Source of the DNA: Gammaproteobacteria bacterium
GTDB taxonomy: Bacteria > Pseudomonadota > Gammaproteobacteria > GRL18
DNA: 63,265 nucleotides
Direction: 5' to 3'
Assembly: GCA_016744395.1 (NCBI GenBank)
Contig: JADGEK010000018.1
Location: 1-63,265, forward strand
Under the pieces are notes generated by a model. The model was not told where the DNA came from. It did not search any database and saw nothing but the letters and a program-made list of their open reading frames with translations. A program made the position numbers and the translations under genes. Numbering within the stretch: the stretch's first letter is position 1; every line of letters starts with the position of its first letter. Of the stretch, positions 37,288 through 47,022 are shown one piece after another.

Positions 37288-39030
37288 ATGACAAAAACCT
37301 ATATTAAAGGTAAAGATGAGGCTTTGGAAGTCTCGATTGAAAAAATGCAGGCTCAGTTGCAGTCACTGGGATTTGATATTGAAGAAGCGCTTTGGTTAAA
37401 CCCTGTCAGTAATATTTACTCAGTGAATATTCGAGATAAAAACTGCCCTTTATTATTTACCAATGGTAAAGGCAGTACAAAAAATGCCTGCTTAGCCAGT
37501 GCTTTGGGTGAATTTTTTGAACGCCTGAACTGTAACTATTTTTTTGCGGATTATTACTTGGGCAATGCCATTGCCCATGCTGATTTTGTTCATTATCCCG
37601 ACGAACAATGGTTTCCAGTGGATGATACGATTTATTCTCGTTTGTTGAACAACACATTATGGCCATTTTATGATCCTGAAAAACATTTGACACCAGAACT
37701 GCTGATAGATACTAACTCTGGAAATACACAGCGTGGTATTTGTGCTTTGCCCTTTGTTCGCCAAAGCGATCAACAAGAAACCTGGTTTCCAGTCAATATC
37801 ATTGGCAACCTCTATGTCAGTAATGGTATGTCTGCGGGTAATACCAAGATGGAAGCCCGGACTCAGGCGCTTTCTGAAATCTTTGAGCGTTATGTGAAAA
37901 ATCGCATTATTGCTGAATGCATCAGTTTGCCTGAAATTCCTGATAATATTATCCAGATGTATCCCAAGGCACATGCAGCCAAATTAGAACTGGAACAGGA
38001 AGGCTTTGTTATTGAAGTAAAAGATGCCTCATTAGGTGGTCTTTACCCCGTTATGTCTGTCACTATGATGGAACCTAAATCTGGGCGTTGCCTTGCTTCA
38101 TTTGGTGCACACCCTAGCTTTGAAGTGGCTCTGGATCGCACAATTACAGAATTGCTTCAAGGACGGAGACTGGATTCTCTTGATGGTTTTCAAACACCGA
38201 GTTTTGACAATGAAGCAGTGGCTGATCCTGTCAACTTAGAAACGCATTTTATTGATTCCAGCGGTTTGATTAGCTACGACTTCTTCAAAAAAGAAAAAGA
38301 TTTTGAATTTGTGTACTGGGATTTTGACAGCAATACTCAGTCAGAATTTGAGTTTTTATCGGAGATGTTGGCAAAAGAAGGTAAGGAGGTTTACATCGCT
38401 GATTATGAGCATTTAGGGGTTTATGGTTGTCGCATTCTAGTGCCTGGTGTCTCAGAAATTTATCCAGTAGAAGAGCTCTCCTGGCAGAATAACAATGAAG
38501 GTGTGCTGCTGCGTGAAAGAGTGTTATCTCTGGGGGCTCTGGATGTCGAACAGGCGCAAGATCTTTTACAAGAACTCGAAGAAAGTGATTTCAGTGATCA
38601 CTCTGATGTGTGCGGTTTGATAGGCATTGCACCTGACCCGCACAGTGTTTGGGAAGGTCTGAGAATTGGTGAACTTAAAGCCATGCTGGCCTTGCATGTG
38701 AGTGACTATGAACAAGCTTTGGACTGGGCTCAATGGTGCTTGGAGATGGAACAACTATCCGAGACACGCGATAAATTATATCGAGCATTGTCGGCCTTGC
38801 TGGAAATTCAATTGGATGAAAATAGACAAAGAGAGCTGTATCTTGATGCCCTGAACGATCTGTATGGCGAAGAGACGATAGCCAGGTGTCTTGCATTGAT
38901 TGATGGCGTGGCTCGATATGATGGCTTGTTTGATGCAGGAATGGAGTTAGAGGGTCTAAAACGTCACCAAAGTTTATTGACTGCCTATGAAAAATTACAA
39001 GCTGCAAAACAAGAAAACTATAAGCACTGA
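37288..39030 (+). CDS. ycaO: YcaO, S12 beta-methylthiolation accessory protein
   Basis: A 580-residue ATP-dependent cyclodehydratase-family protein (E. coli YcaO 586), which in E. coli supports RimO in beta-methylthiolation of ribosomal protein S12. Strong matches include LNPVSNIYSVNIRDKNCPL, FTNGKGSTKNACLASALGE-FFERL, NLYVSNGMSAGNTKMEAR and THFIDSSGLISYD. The ATP-binding YcaO domain is about residues 60-400; a helical C-terminal part (430-575) is as in E. coli. It is not beside peptide precursor or McbB-like genes, which argues against an azole peptide cluster. Confidence 0.95.
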   Translation: MTKTYIKGKDEALEVSIEKMQAQLQSLGFDIEEALWLNPVSNIYSVNIRDKNCPLLFTNGKGSTKNACLASALGEFFERLNCNYFFADYYLGNAIAHADFVHYPDEQWFPVDDTIYSRLLNNTLWPFYDPEKHLTPELLIDTNSGNTQRGICALPFVRQSDQQETWFPVNIIGNLYVSNGMSAGNTKMEARTQALSEIFERYVKNRIIAECISLPEIPDNIIQMYPKAHAAKLELEQEGFVIEVKDASLGGLYPVMSVTMMEPKSGRCLASFGAHPSFEVALDRTITELLQGRRLDSLDGFQTPSFDNEAVADPVNLETHFIDSSGLISYDFFKKEKDFEFVYWDFDSNTQSEFEFLSEMLAKEGKEVYIADYEHLGVYGCRILVPGVSEIYPVEELSWQNNNEGVLLRERVLSLGALDVEQAQDLLQELEESDFSDHSDVCGLIGIAPDPHSVWEGLRIGELKAMLALHVSDYEQALDWAQWCLEMEQLSETRDKLYRALSALLEIQLDENRQRELYLDALNDLYGEETIARCLALIDGVARYDGLFDAGMELEGLKRHQSLLTAYEKLQAAKQENYKH

Positions 39031-39066
39031 TTGAAGCAAGCATTGACTGAAGCGCTGAACTTTATC

Positions 39067-39089
39067 GTAGAGACATAGGATATCCCTAC
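39067..39089. repeat. GTAGAGAC palindrome family, copy 2 (degenerate)
   Basis: Reads GTAGAGACATAGG then ATATCCCTAC; the outer arms GTAGAG and CCCTAC still pair with one mismatch and an inner TAGGATATCCCTA remains. It lies 37 bases after the ycaO stop, in the 149-bp gap before folE. Confidence 0.5.
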
Positions 39090-39179
39090 AATTGGGGGCT
39101 GTTTTATTGCTCACTGATTGATTACAATTCAGTTTATAAGTTTAAGTAGTTACAAAAATTAGTTTAAAGTTGAGAAAAA

Positions 39180-39719
39180 ATGAAAGATAATTTTGCCAAA
39201 ATTATTTCGGCAGTCGGTGAAGATCTGGAGCGAGATGGTCTAAAAGATACGCCTGAGAGGGCGGCTAAAGCGTTTCAATTTTTAACCCGGGGTTATACTC
39301 AGGATATTGATAAAGTGGTCAATGGTGCCATTTTTGATTCTGACAATGATGAAATGGTGTTGGTCAAGGATATTGAAGTCTATTCTTTATGTGAGCATCA
39401 CCTGCTACCTTTCATCGGCAAGTGTCATGTCGCGTATTTACCTCAGGGCAAAGTGATTGGCTTATCTAAGATTGCTCGTATTGTTGATATGTATGCGCGA
39501 CGCTTGCAAATACAGGAAAATATGACCAAACAAATTGCTGAGACGATTATGGAGGTCACAGGTGCTAAAGGGGTAGGTGTTGTTTTGGAAGCAAAGCACT
39601 TATGCATGATGATGCGAGGTGTTGAAAAGCAAAATTCTATGATGACCACTTCGATGATGCTGGGTGCATTTCGAGAAGGGCATGCTACACGCTCTGAGTT
39701 TTTGCACTTAATCCGCTAG
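39180..39719 (+). CDS. folE: GTP cyclohydrolase I
   Basis: Converts GTP to dihydroneopterin triphosphate, the first step of folate and pterin synthesis. The product has 179 residues, shorter than E. coli FolE (222) but typical of many bacteria. Zinc ligands Cys71 and His74 (CEHHLLPF) and Cys142 (KHLCMMMRG) are present, with DTPERAAK near residue 24 and [18 protein letters not shown]. The folX gene follows after 16 bp. Confidence 0.95.
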   Translation: MKDNFAKIISAVGEDLERDGLKDTPERAAKAFQFLTRGYTQDIDKVVNGAIFDSDNDEMVLVKDIEVYSLCEHHLLPFIGKCHVAYLPQGKVIGLSKIARIVDMYARRLQIQENMTKQIAETIMEVTGAKGVGVVLEAKHLCMMMRGVEKQNSMMTTSMMLGAFREGHATRSEFLHLIR

Positions 39720-39735
39720 GGAGAATACACTCAAA

Positions 39736-40101
39736 ATGTCCGCTCAAATGGCAACCATACACATCAAAAACTTACGTTTAAGAACGTTTATTGGTTTTAA
39801 TGAAGAAGAAAAAACCAAAAAGCAGGATGTGATTGTGAATATCCGTTTATGTTATGATGCGAGCAATGCCGTGGTCAGTGACTCAGTGGATGATGCCTGT
39901 AATTATAAAGTGTTAACCAAAAAAATAATTGCTTTGGTAGAAGAGCGCTCCTTTGATTTATTAGAAAAAATGGCAGGGGATATTATTTCTATGATTGCGA
40001 GTGCTGAAAAAGTACTGGAAGCTTCGGTTGAAATTGACAAGCCCCACGCACTGCGTTTCGCAGACTCTGTTTCAGTTGAAATGAATTACCAGAGATTGTA
40101 G
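39736..40101 (+). CDS. folX: Dihydroneopterin triphosphate 2'-epimerase
   Basis: A 121-residue FolB-fold protein. IHIKNLRLRTFIGFNEEE, LLEKMAGDII and EIDKPHALRFADSVSVEMNYQR match E. coli FolX (120 residues) more closely than FolB. FolX epimerises dihydroneopterin triphosphate toward monapterin. It is 16 bp after folE, which supplies its substrate, so the pair likely makes tetrahydromonapterin (inference). Dihydroneopterin aldolase cannot be fully excluded. Confidence 0.87.
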   Translation: MSAQMATIHIKNLRLRTFIGFNEEEKTKKQDVIVNIRLCYDASNAVVSDSVDDACNYKVLTKKIIALVEERSFDLLEKMAGDIISMIASAEKVLEASVEIDKPHALRFADSVSVEMNYQRL

Positions 40102-40106
40102 CGATT

Positions 40107-40142
40107 GTAGAGAAAGTGAGACAAGGCATGCCTTGTCTCTAC
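40107..40142. repeat. GTAGAGAC palindrome family, copy 3
   Basis: A perfect 22-base palindrome GAGACAAGGCA/TGCCTTGTCTC (40118-40139) with outer GTAGAGA and TCTCTAC. It lies between the convergent folX and ispB stops (51 bp apart), and probably ends transcription from both sides. Confidence 0.7.
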
Positions 40143-40152
40143 GCCTTAGGAA

Positions 40153-41142
40153 TTAATATTTTCTATCAACAGAGAAATGAGCCAGAGTTTTCATAGCTTC
40201 TTTGTAATCAGAGTCTGGAATTTTATCCAGTTGTACGATGGCCAGTTCAGCTTCTTTTTGAGCAATTTCCCGAGTGTAATTCAGAGCGCCAGTGGCTTCA
40301 ATGGCTTGAGTGATTTCATCTATTTGATCCAGTCCACCCTGTTCAATGGCTTCTTTAATCAAAGCGGCTTGCTCAGATGTACCGTGGAGCATGGCATAAA
40401 TAAGAGGCAGTGTGGGTTTGCCTTCAGCCAGGTCGTCGCCGACATTTTTACCCATATCTTCACTGCTGGCACTGTAATCCAGAACATCATCAATGAGCTG
40501 AAAAGCGGTACCCAGATGCATGCCATAGTGAGCCATCGCTTGCTCTACCGTCTTATCCTGTTCAGTAACCACAGCACCAAGTTGTGATGCCGATTCAAAA
40601 AGTTTTGCCGTTTTAAAATGAATGACTTCAAGATAACGTTCTTCAGTGGTAGAAGCATCATTGCAATTGAGTAACTGTAATACTTCACCCTCAGCAATGG
40701 TATTGGTGGAGTGAGAAAGAATTTCCATCACTTTCATATTGCCGACACCCACCATCATTTCAAAGGCTCTGGAATAGAGAAAATCCCCAACTAACACACT
40801 GGCGGCATTACCAAACAGCTCATTAGCCGTGTCTTTTCCACGGCGCAGTTCAGACTCATCCACGACATCATCGTGTAGAAGTGTGGCGGTGTGGATGAAT
40901 TCAATGACTGCGGCAAGAGTAATATGGTGATCAGTCTGGTTGTGTGTCTCTTTGCCAGACTTTAAAAAGGCATTAGCACTGAGTAATACCAAAATGGGAC
41001 GCAGACGTTTACCACCACTACTGATGATGTATTGACTGATCTGATTGATTAATACTACATCAGAGTAAAGACTGGTCTGAATGAGGCTGTTAACCCGCTC
41101 CATATCATCTTTGATTAATGTAAAAACGTCTTCAATGGTCAT
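40153..41142 (-). CDS. ispB: Octaprenyl diphosphate synthase
   Basis: Makes the polyprenyl side chain of ubiquinone. From the ATG ending at 41142 the protein has 329 residues (E. coli 323), beginning MTIEDVFTLIKDDMERVN. Both aspartate-rich motifs are present: LLHDDVVDESELRRGK and LIDDVLDYSASSEDMGKN. A TTG 16 codons upstream (41190) is possible because SD near the ATG is poor, but it adds residues not found in the family. Divergent from rplU, the standard arrangement. Confidence 0.94.
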   Translation of the reverse strand: MTIEDVFTLIKDDMERVNSLIQTSLYSDVVLINQISQYIISSGGKRLRPILVLLSANAFLKSGKETHNQTDHHITLAAVIEFIHTATLLHDDVVDESELRRGKDTANELFGNAASVLVGDFLYSRAFEMMVGVGNMKVMEILSHSTNTIAEGEVLQLLNCNDASTTEERYLEVIHFKTAKLFESASQLGAVVTEQDKTVEQAMAHYGMHLGTAFQLIDDVLDYSASSEDMGKNVGDDLAEGKPTLPLIYAMLHGTSEQAALIKEAIEQGGLDQIDEITQAIEATGALNYTREIAQKEAELAIVQLDKIPDSDYKEAMKTLAHFSVDRKY

Positions 41143-41512
41143 TGGTGTTAAAAATAATGTTAAATGTCTATTAATATATTGCTCCGTCAACTAGAAAGAG
41201 AAAGGGCAATTGTGAATGAGTGATATAACCATGAGATCGTATGGTGACTGTATGACTGTGTCAAGCTTATCGTGATGAAAAAGGCTTATTTCATTTATTT
41301 TAGGGATAGAGTTTGACATGGATTATAAAAACACGCTAAAATTGATCGTCTTGGATTCATGGTTTTTGTTCAGGTGTGTTGCGTTAAGACAGTTATTTCT
41401 TCTTCACTCTCATATGGGTTGAAAAGCAAGCTGTTAATAGCGGGGAAAGACTGTCATTATAAAACAAAAGCCTTATATTAATTATTTACTTTAGTATGTT
41501 TGGAGTAAGCGT
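41143..41512 (+). other. 370-bp divergent region between ispB and rplU
   Basis: No gene. It holds a good sigma-70 promoter toward rplU (41313-41342), giving a leader of about 160 bases. In the leader GACAG at 41388 and CTGTC at about 41450 could close a large stem. The ispB promoter must lie in the left part, but I see no clear hexamers. Confidence 0.5.
41313..41342 (+). promoter_or_regulatory. Sigma-70 promoter for rplU-rpmA
   Basis: TTGACA (perfect) and TAAAAT (one or two differences) stand 18 bases apart. It is 170 bp upstream of the rplU start, and no better site is nearer. Confidence 0.75.
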
Positions 41513-41824
41513 ATGTACGCTGTAATAAAAACTGGCGGTAAGCAGTATAAAGTAAGCGAAGGTCAAACGCTTAAAGTTGAAAAGTTGAACGCAGAAGAAG
41601 GCGCCAGCATTGATCTGAATGAAGTTCTAATGGTTGCTAATGGTGACGATGTTAAAGTGGGTGCGCCTTTTATTGATGGCGGCAAAGTAACAGCAACAGT
41701 TGCTTCTCACGGTCGCGCTAAAAAAGTAATGATTGTTAAGTTTAGACGTAGAAAGCATCACCGTAAGCAGATGGGGCACCGTCAATCTTACACTGAACTT
41801 AAAATTGAAAAAATTTCGGCGTAA
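41513..41824 (+). CDS. rplU: 50S ribosomal protein L21
   Basis: L21 binds 23S rRNA with L20. The product has 103 residues, exactly the E. coli length, opening [18 protein letters not shown] and ending with the basic [23 protein letters not shown] is the RBS. Followed by rpmA after 80 bp. Confidence 0.98.
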   Translation: MYAVIKTGGKQYKVSEGQTLKVEKLNAEEGASIDLNEVLMVANGDDVKVGAPFIDGGKVTATVASHGRAKKVMIVKFRRRKHHRKQMGHRQSYTELKIEKISA

Positions 41825-41904
41825 TTTCTTTTTAGACTTCTTTTATAGAAGAGTCTTTGAATAAATAGAGAATATGCAACAAAAGTTAAAGTAAGGGTAG
41901 TAAA

Positions 41905-42162
41905 ATGGCTCACAAAAAAGCGGGTGGTAGTACTAATAACGGACGTGATTCGGTATCGAAACGTCTGGGTGTTAAAAAATTCGGTGGTGAAATGGTCTTA
42001 GGTGGGAATATTCTTATCCGCCAGCGTGGAACAAAAGTTCACCCAGGTGTGAATGTTGGCATTGGTAAAGATGACACCTTATTTGCCAAGGCTGATGGGC
42101 GCGTTCTTTTTGAAACAAAAGGCCCTAAAAGCCGCCAATTTGTTAGTGTTATTGCAGAGTAA
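41905..42162 (+). CDS. rpmA: 50S ribosomal protein L27
   Basis: L27 reaches the peptidyl transferase centre with its N-terminus. The product has 85 residues, as in E. coli, beginning [20 protein letters not shown], so no N-terminal cleavage extension as in Firmicutes. AAGGGTAG lies ahead of the ATG. A strong terminator follows it before obgE. Confidence 0.98.
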   Translation: MAHKKAGGSTNNGRDSVSKRLGVKKFGGEMVLGGNILIRQRGTKVHPGVNVGIGKDDTLFAKADGRVLFETKGPKSRQFVSVIAE

Positions 42163-42317
42163 TTAAATTTTAGTCTCAGTTTAAGCTATTCTTGTAATAA
42201 AGAGAGCTGAACCTGAACTGGATTTTAATAAGATCGTAAGTGCTCTAAGTCATTTATTGTTTAAAGCAGCAAAAAAGATCATAAGGGACTCTAAGCAATC
42301 AATTGCTAATAGCCCCT

Positions 42318-42351
42318 AAAAGGCTCTACCAGTATCTGGTGGGGCCTTTTT
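42318..42351 (+). terminator. Terminator between rpmA and obgE
   Basis: A 14-bp stem pairs AAAAGGCTCTACCAG with CTGGTGGGGCCTTTT (including two or three G-T pairs) around a TAT loop, followed by further T. It separates rplU-rpmA transcription from obgE, which must then use readthrough or its own promoter. Confidence 0.85.
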
Positions 42352-42417
42352 GTTTTCTATTCTTAGACAAGTTCAGTCTGAAACATGGACATAATTAAGC
42401 TAAAGCAGGGCTAATAA

Positions 42418-43548
42418 ATGAAATTCATTGATGAGACGACCATAAAAGTAGAATCAGGTCAGGGCGGCAGAGGTATTGTCAGCTTTCGTCGTGAGAAATA
42501 CATTCCATTTGGTGGGCCCGATGGTGGCGATGGTGGCGATGGTGGTTCTGTTTATCTTAAAGCCAGTGATGGTTTAAATACACTGGCAGACTTTCGAATG
42601 ACGCGCTTTTATAAAGCACAAAATGGTCAGGCAGGACAAGGTAAAGAGAAAACTGGCCGTGGTGGTGACGATCTTTATGTCAACGTGCCTGTTGGTACGA
42701 GTGTTATTGATATTGAGACAGAAGAAGTCCTGGGTGATTTGACGGGCGTTGGGCAGGTTCTTCTAGTTGCTCGAGGCGGTTTCCACGGTCTTGGCAATAC
42801 GCGTTTTAAGAGCAGTGTTAACCGTGCTCCGAGACAAAGTACTTTGGGTTCGCCTGCTGAACGTCGCGAATTAAAACTGGAATTAAAAGTACTTGCCGAT
42901 GTTGGCCTGCTTGGCATGCCCAATGCTGGAAAATCGACTTTTATTCGTGCCGTGTCTCAGGCGAAACCAAAAGTTGCAAACTATCCATTTACAACGTTAA
43001 TTCCCAATCTTGGGGTGGTGAGTGTTGTTCCTCACAGCAGTTTTGTTATCGCTGATATTCCTGGTGTGATTGAAGGGGCTGCAGAAGGTGCAGGCCTAGG
43101 GATACGATTCTTAAAGCATGTTGCACGCACAGGTTTACTGCTTCATCTGGTCGATGTTATCCCTTATGATGGCAGTGATCCAGTGGACAGTTTTAAAGCC
43201 ATTGAAAATGAATTAGAAAAATTCAGTGAAGCGGCCGACAATGAAAAACTGGATAAACTGATTGAAAAAGAGCGTTGGTTAGTGATCAATAAAACTGATT
43301 TAATCAATGCAGAAGAACGGGAAGAAGTCTGTCAAAAAATCATTAGTGATCTGGATTGGAAAGGGCCTGTTTTTCAGATTTCAGCCATTAACAAGCAAGG
43401 AACAAAAGAACTTTGCTTTGCTATTATGGATTATTTAGAAGCTCAGGAAGGTTTTAAAGGTGCTTCAGAGAAGAATGATGTTGAAGAAGACTATGAACAA
43501 ATTACCAGTGGCACCTATGATGTGATTACGGGTAAAGTGATTAAGTAA
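42418..43548 (+). CDS. obgE: GTPase ObgE/CgtA
   Basis: An essential GTPase in late 50S assembly and stress response. The product has 376 residues (E. coli 390). The glycine-rich Obg fold is at residues 1-158 ([22 protein letters not shown], split around residue 19). GTPase motifs are [19 protein letters not shown] and NKTD. The C-terminal tail is short and acidic, as is usual in the family. Downstream is a 215-bp gap with a large hairpin, then proB. Confidence 0.97.
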   Translation: MKFIDETTIKVESGQGGRGIVSFRREKYIPFGGPDGGDGGDGGSVYLKASDGLNTLADFRMTRFYKAQNGQAGQGKEKTGRGGDDLYVNVPVGTSVIDIETEEVLGDLTGVGQVLLVARGGFHGLGNTRFKSSVNRAPRQSTLGSPAERRELKLELKVLADVGLLGMPNAGKSTFIRAVSQAKPKVANYPFTTLIPNLGVVSVVPHSSFVIADIPGVIEGAAEGAGLGIRFLKHVARTGLLLHLVDVIPYDGSDPVDSFKAIENELEKFSEAADNEKLDKLIEKERWLVINKTDLINAEEREEVCQKIISDLDWKGPVFQISAINKQGTKELCFAIMDYLEAQEGFKGASEKNDVEEDYEQITSGTYDVITGKVIK

Positions 43549-43584
43549 AGATGCTGATTATTTTAAATAAATATTCCCAAAGAC

Positions 43585-43691
43585 TGATCACTTCAACGAA
43601 GAAAGCGTCTATGAATAGGCTATGTATTATTTTGCTCGGACTTCGTCAAATCACAAAATAATACATGGCCTGTTCATAGACTCAGTGATCA
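43585..43691. repeat. Long hairpin element between obgE and proB
   Basis: The 27-base arms (43608-43634 and 43654-43680) match at 25 positions, and both mismatches are of the kind G-T can bridge in RNA. The loop is 19 nt, starting CTCGGACTTCGTC. Eight-base outer arms TGATCACT and AGTGATCA (43585-43592, 43684-43691) extend the symmetry. No coding potential. It resembles a small palindromic mobile or regulatory repeat; I see no second copy in the window. Confidence 0.7.
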
Positions 43692-43764
43692 TCATTTAGG
43701 GTGGTTATTTAGCTTAAAGACTTTTAATAGAATATTTTGTAAAAACTTTGCGTGAGAGTTTCGT

Positions 43765-44910
43765 GTGAAAATAGTAGAACGAAATCATTTAAAAAAAACC
43801 CGTCGCTGGGTAGTTAAAATCGGTAGTGCTCTGCTAACCAACGAAGGCAGTGGTCTTGATTATGATGCCATACGCTTATGGGTAAAACAGATGGCAGGCC
43901 TGATAACTTCAGAGGGCTCCAATCAGCCCATTGAAATTGTACTGGTCTCTTCTGGTGCGGTTGCTGAGGGAATGAAGCGCTTGAATTGGGCTGAACGGCC
44001 TGATTCAGTTTATAAATTGCAGGCTGCGGCTGCGGTAGGGCAAATGGGACTTATTCAGGCCTATGAATCTCAATTTCAGAAACATAAATTACATACTGCT
44101 CAAATTTTACTAACTCATGATGATCTGTCTAATCGGACCCGTTATTTAAATGCCCGTTCAGTATTATTGAAACTCATTACTCTGGGCATTGTGCCTGTGG
44201 TGAATGAAAATGATACGGTGGTCACCGATGAAATTCGCTTTGGTGACAATGATACGCTGGCCGCTTTAGTGGCCAATCTGATTGATGCTGATTTACTGGT
44301 TATTTTAACCGACCAGCAGGGTATGTTTAACAGTGACCCCAGACAGAATCCTCAGGCAAAATTATTGACTGAAGTGGATGCCCTGGCGCCTGAACTGGAT
44401 GGAATGGCGGGTGATAGTAAAGGTGTACTGGGTCGTGGTGGTATGGCGACAAAACTCAGGGCGGCTCGTTTGGCTGCTCGTTCAGGTGCTGCAACGATTA
44501 TTGCGTCGGGTAAAGAAGACAATGTGCTTAGTCGTATCTATCTGGGAGAATCTATAGGCACACTATTGATGGCGAATCATGCACCCTTAGTGGCAAGAAA
44601 ACAATGGCTAGCAGGCCATCTGCAAATGAAAGGCGAACTGGTGCTTGATAATGGTGCTGCTACTGTTTTAAAAGACAAGGGTTCCAGTTTATTAGCCGTT
44701 GGTGTAAAAGACGTGATCGGTCAATTTAACCGAGGTGATATGGTCGTCTGTGTTGATGAAAGTGGCTATGAAGTGGCCCGTGGGCTGATTAATTACAATA
44801 GTGATGAAGCCATGAAAATTAAGGGCTATGCCACCAGCAAGATTTCAGGGATCCTTGGCTACGTCGATGAGCCCGAATTAATTCATCGTGATAATTTAAT
44901 TGTAGGCTGA
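43765..44910 (+). CDS. proB: Glutamate 5-kinase
   Basis: First enzyme of proline synthesis. The product has 381 residues (E. coli 367). The amino acid kinase domain (1-260) has [43 protein letters not shown] and [12 protein letters not shown]; a PUA domain (about 285-370) follows with [10 protein letters not shown] and [18 protein letters not shown] start at 43765. Its position between obgE and rpsT is standard. Confidence 0.97.
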   Translation: MKIVERNHLKKTRRWVVKIGSALLTNEGSGLDYDAIRLWVKQMAGLITSEGSNQPIEIVLVSSGAVAEGMKRLNWAERPDSVYKLQAAAAVGQMGLIQAYESQFQKHKLHTAQILLTHDDLSNRTRYLNARSVLLKLITLGIVPVVNENDTVVTDEIRFGDNDTLAALVANLIDADLLVILTDQQGMFNSDPRQNPQAKLLTEVDALAPELDGMAGDSKGVLGRGGMATKLRAARLAARSGAATIIASGKEDNVLSRIYLGESIGTLLMANHAPLVARKQWLAGHLQMKGELVLDNGAATVLKDKGSSLLAVGVKDVIGQFNRGDMVVCVDESGYEVARGLINYNSDEAMKIKGYATSKISGILGYVDEPELIHRDNLIVG

Positions 44911-44940
44911 TTTTTAAGCAGAGCTTTATTTAATGAAAAC

Positions 44941-44969
44941 TTGATCTTTTGCTCAAAATATCGGATAAT
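44941..44969 (+). promoter_or_regulatory. Promoter candidate for rpsT
   Basis: TTGATC and GATAAT are spaced by 17 bases, about 55 bp before the rpsT TTG start codon. Both hexamers are close to consensus. Confidence 0.6.
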
Positions 44970-45024
44970 CGCCTGCTTTCAAAATTAGCCTTAAGATTAA
45001 CACAGAATTTCAGGAGTAAGACCA

Positions 45025-45288
45025 TTGGCAAATTCACCACAAGCTAAAAAACGTGCCCGTCAAGCAGTTAAACGTCGTACTAGAAACGTTGCAAAACGTT
45101 CAGAGTTTCGTACTGTACTAAAGACCACTACTTATGCGATTGAAGCGGGCGAAAAAGAAGCCGCTGCAACAGCATTAAAATCAGCTATACCTGTCATCGA
45201 CGCAATGGCCAGCAAAGGCCTTATCCATAAAAATAAGGCCGCTCGTCATAAGAGCCGTCTGACTGCTAAAGTCAAAGCACTTGGCTAA
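45025..45288 (+). CDS. rpsT: 30S ribosomal protein S20
   Basis: S20 is a primary 16S rRNA-binding protein. The product has 87 residues, the E. coli length, starting [18 protein letters not shown]. The start codon is TTG, with CAGGAG upstream; E. coli rpsT also starts with UUG, which takes part in its autoregulation, so the rare start is conserved. A strong terminator follows. Confidence 0.97.
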   Translation: MANSPQAKKRARQAVKRRTRNVAKRSEFRTVLKTTTYAIEAGEKEAAATALKSAIPVIDAMASKGLIHKNKAARHKSRLTAKVKALG

Positions 45289-45339
45289 GCTTTTTGCTCT
45301 ATTGTTAAAAGCTGTGCGGTCTTAAAGGCTAAGTAGTAC

Positions 45340-45372
45340 AAAAGCCGGTCTCATTGAGTCCGGCTTTTTTTT
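45340..45372 (+). terminator. Terminator after rpsT
   Basis: AAAAGCCGG and CCGGCTTTT form a 9-bp stem with an 11-nt loop followed by a run of eight T. Confidence 0.92.
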
Positions 45373-45468
45373 GCATTTTTTTTAGTGTATAAAGTTATAG
45401 AGGCGTTGCTTGCAATGCTTCCAGTAGATTCATGTCTTTTAATCGTAAAAAATAGGATTCATTTTCAA

Positions 45469-47022
45469 TTGTTCAAATCCACTTTAATTGTCAGTGCCAT
45501 GACATTTCTTTCACGAATACTGGGTTTTATTCGAGATGTGGTCTTTGCTCGAGAATTTGCAGCTTCCGCTGGTATGGATGCTTTTTTAATTGCCTTTAAA
45601 ATTCCTAATTTTATGCGACGTCTGTTTGCTGAAGGTGCATTTAACCAGGCCTTTGTGCCAACATTAGGTGAATATAAAGAAAGCAAAGATAAAGACGCAG
45701 TTAAAGATCTCATTCAGCATGTGTCAGGGACTTTAGGCGGCTGGCTCTTTCTGATCACTTTAATCGGAGTCATTGCTGCCCCTGTCGTCATTATGATTTT
45801 TGCACCAGGCTATCTGGAATCTCAAAACCAGTCGCAGTATGATTTAACCGTTAATCTTTTACGAATCACCTTTCCTTATATCTTATTCATCTCCCTGGTG
45901 GCTTTTGCTGGTGGTATTTTAAATACCTACCAGCAATTTGCTGTACCTGCATTTACCCCTGTTTTATTGAATCTGGTGCTTATTTCTGCGACGTTCTGGA
46001 TTGTTCCCATGATGGATGAACCCGTGATGGGATTGGCCATCGGTGTTTTCATTGCAGGCCTACTACAATTACTCTTTCAACTGCCTTTTATTTCTCGGAT
46101 GGGTTTTTTAAGCTGGCCTCGTTGGAATCCACAACACTCTGGTGTGAAAAAAATTCTAAAATTAATGTTGCCAGCCATCTTTGGTGCTTCTGTGGCACAA
46201 ATTAATTTATTGTTAGATACTATTATTGCTTCTTTGCTGGTGACGGGTAGTATTTCCTGGCTGTATTATTCTGATCGTCTAATGGAGTTTCCTTTAGGAA
46301 TTCTTGGTGTTGCATTGGCAACTGTTATTTTACCCAACTTATCAAAGCAGCATGTTTCAGACTCAAAAAAAGAATTCTCAGCGACACTGGATAAAGCCAT
46401 TCGTTGGGTGATTTATTTGGGAGTGCCTTCTGCAGTGGGTTTGTTTATGCTGGCTGCACCGATTATTACCACATTATTTGGTAGTGATAAGTTTCTTAAA
46501 ATTGATATTGAAATGTCAGCAATGAGTTTGATGGCTTATAGCTTTGGTCTGGTTGGATTTATTTTAGTGAAAGTCTTATTACCAGGCTTTTATTCACGTC
46601 AGGATACAAAGACACCCGTTAAAATTGGTATTACTGCGCTGGTGATCAATATGATCTTCAATATTGCCATCGTCCTGCCCTGGTTTCTATTGGACTATCC
46701 AGGTGCACATGCAGGTTTAGCGATAGCGACCTCAATTTCTGCCTTTAGTAACGCTTTCCTCCTCTATCGTTGGTTGCGTAAGCATGATGTTTACCAGCCA
46801 TCTAAGGGCTGGGCGAAAGTCTGGCTGCAAGTTTTTGTTGCTAATAGTTTTATGGGGATGGTTTTATGGCTTGATCATCATGACGTTGATCAGTGGTTGA
46901 ATTGGTCTACGACAGAGCGAGTAATGCAACTCTTGCTGAGTATAGGCTTGGCAATTGCGGTCTATTTTGCCTGTCTCTTTGCACTGGGTGTTCGAAAACG
47001 AAACTTCTTACCGAGTAAATAA
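45469..47022 (+). CDS. murJ: Lipid II flippase MurJ
   Basis: Translocates lipid II across the inner membrane for peptidoglycan synthesis. From TTG 45469 the protein has 517 residues (E. coli 511), with about 14 hydrophobic segments. The start FKSTLIVSAMTFLSRILGFIRD, then AFKIPNFMRRLFAEGAFNQAFVP, is the MurJ signature. The frame stays open upstream to ATG 45418 and GTG 45385, but those add residues not found in the family and reach toward the rpsT terminator. The exact start is unsure. Confidence 0.93.
   Translation: MFKSTLIVSAMTFLSRILGFIRDVVFAREFAASAGMDAFLIAFKIPNFMRRLFAEGAFNQAFVPTLGEYKESKDKDAVKDLIQHVSGTLGGWLFLITLIGVIAAPVVIMIFAPGYLESQNQSQYDLTVNLLRITFPYILFISLVAFAGGILNTYQQFAVPAFTPVLLNLVLISATFWIVPMMDEPVMGLAIGVFIAGLLQLLFQLPFISRMGFLSWPRWNPQHSGVKKILKLMLPAIFGASVAQINLLLDTIIASLLVTGSISWLYYSDRLMEFPLGILGVALATVILPNLSKQHVSDSKKEFSATLDKAIRWVIYLGVPSAVGLFMLAAPIITTLFGSDKFLKIDIEMSAMSLMAYSFGLVGFILVKVLLPGFYSRQDTKTPVKIGITALVINMIFNIAIVLPWFLLDYPGAHAGLAIATSISAFSNAFLLYRWLRKHDVYQPSKGWAKVWLQVFVANSFMGMVLWLDHHDVDQWLNWSTTERVMQLLLSIGLAIAVYFACLFALGVRKRNFLPSK

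Noticed and set aside
37288..39030. YcaO as part of a thiazole/oxazole peptide cluster
   Set aside because: The protein matches E. coli YcaO along its full length, and no precursor peptide, McbB/C-like or transporter genes lie nearby.
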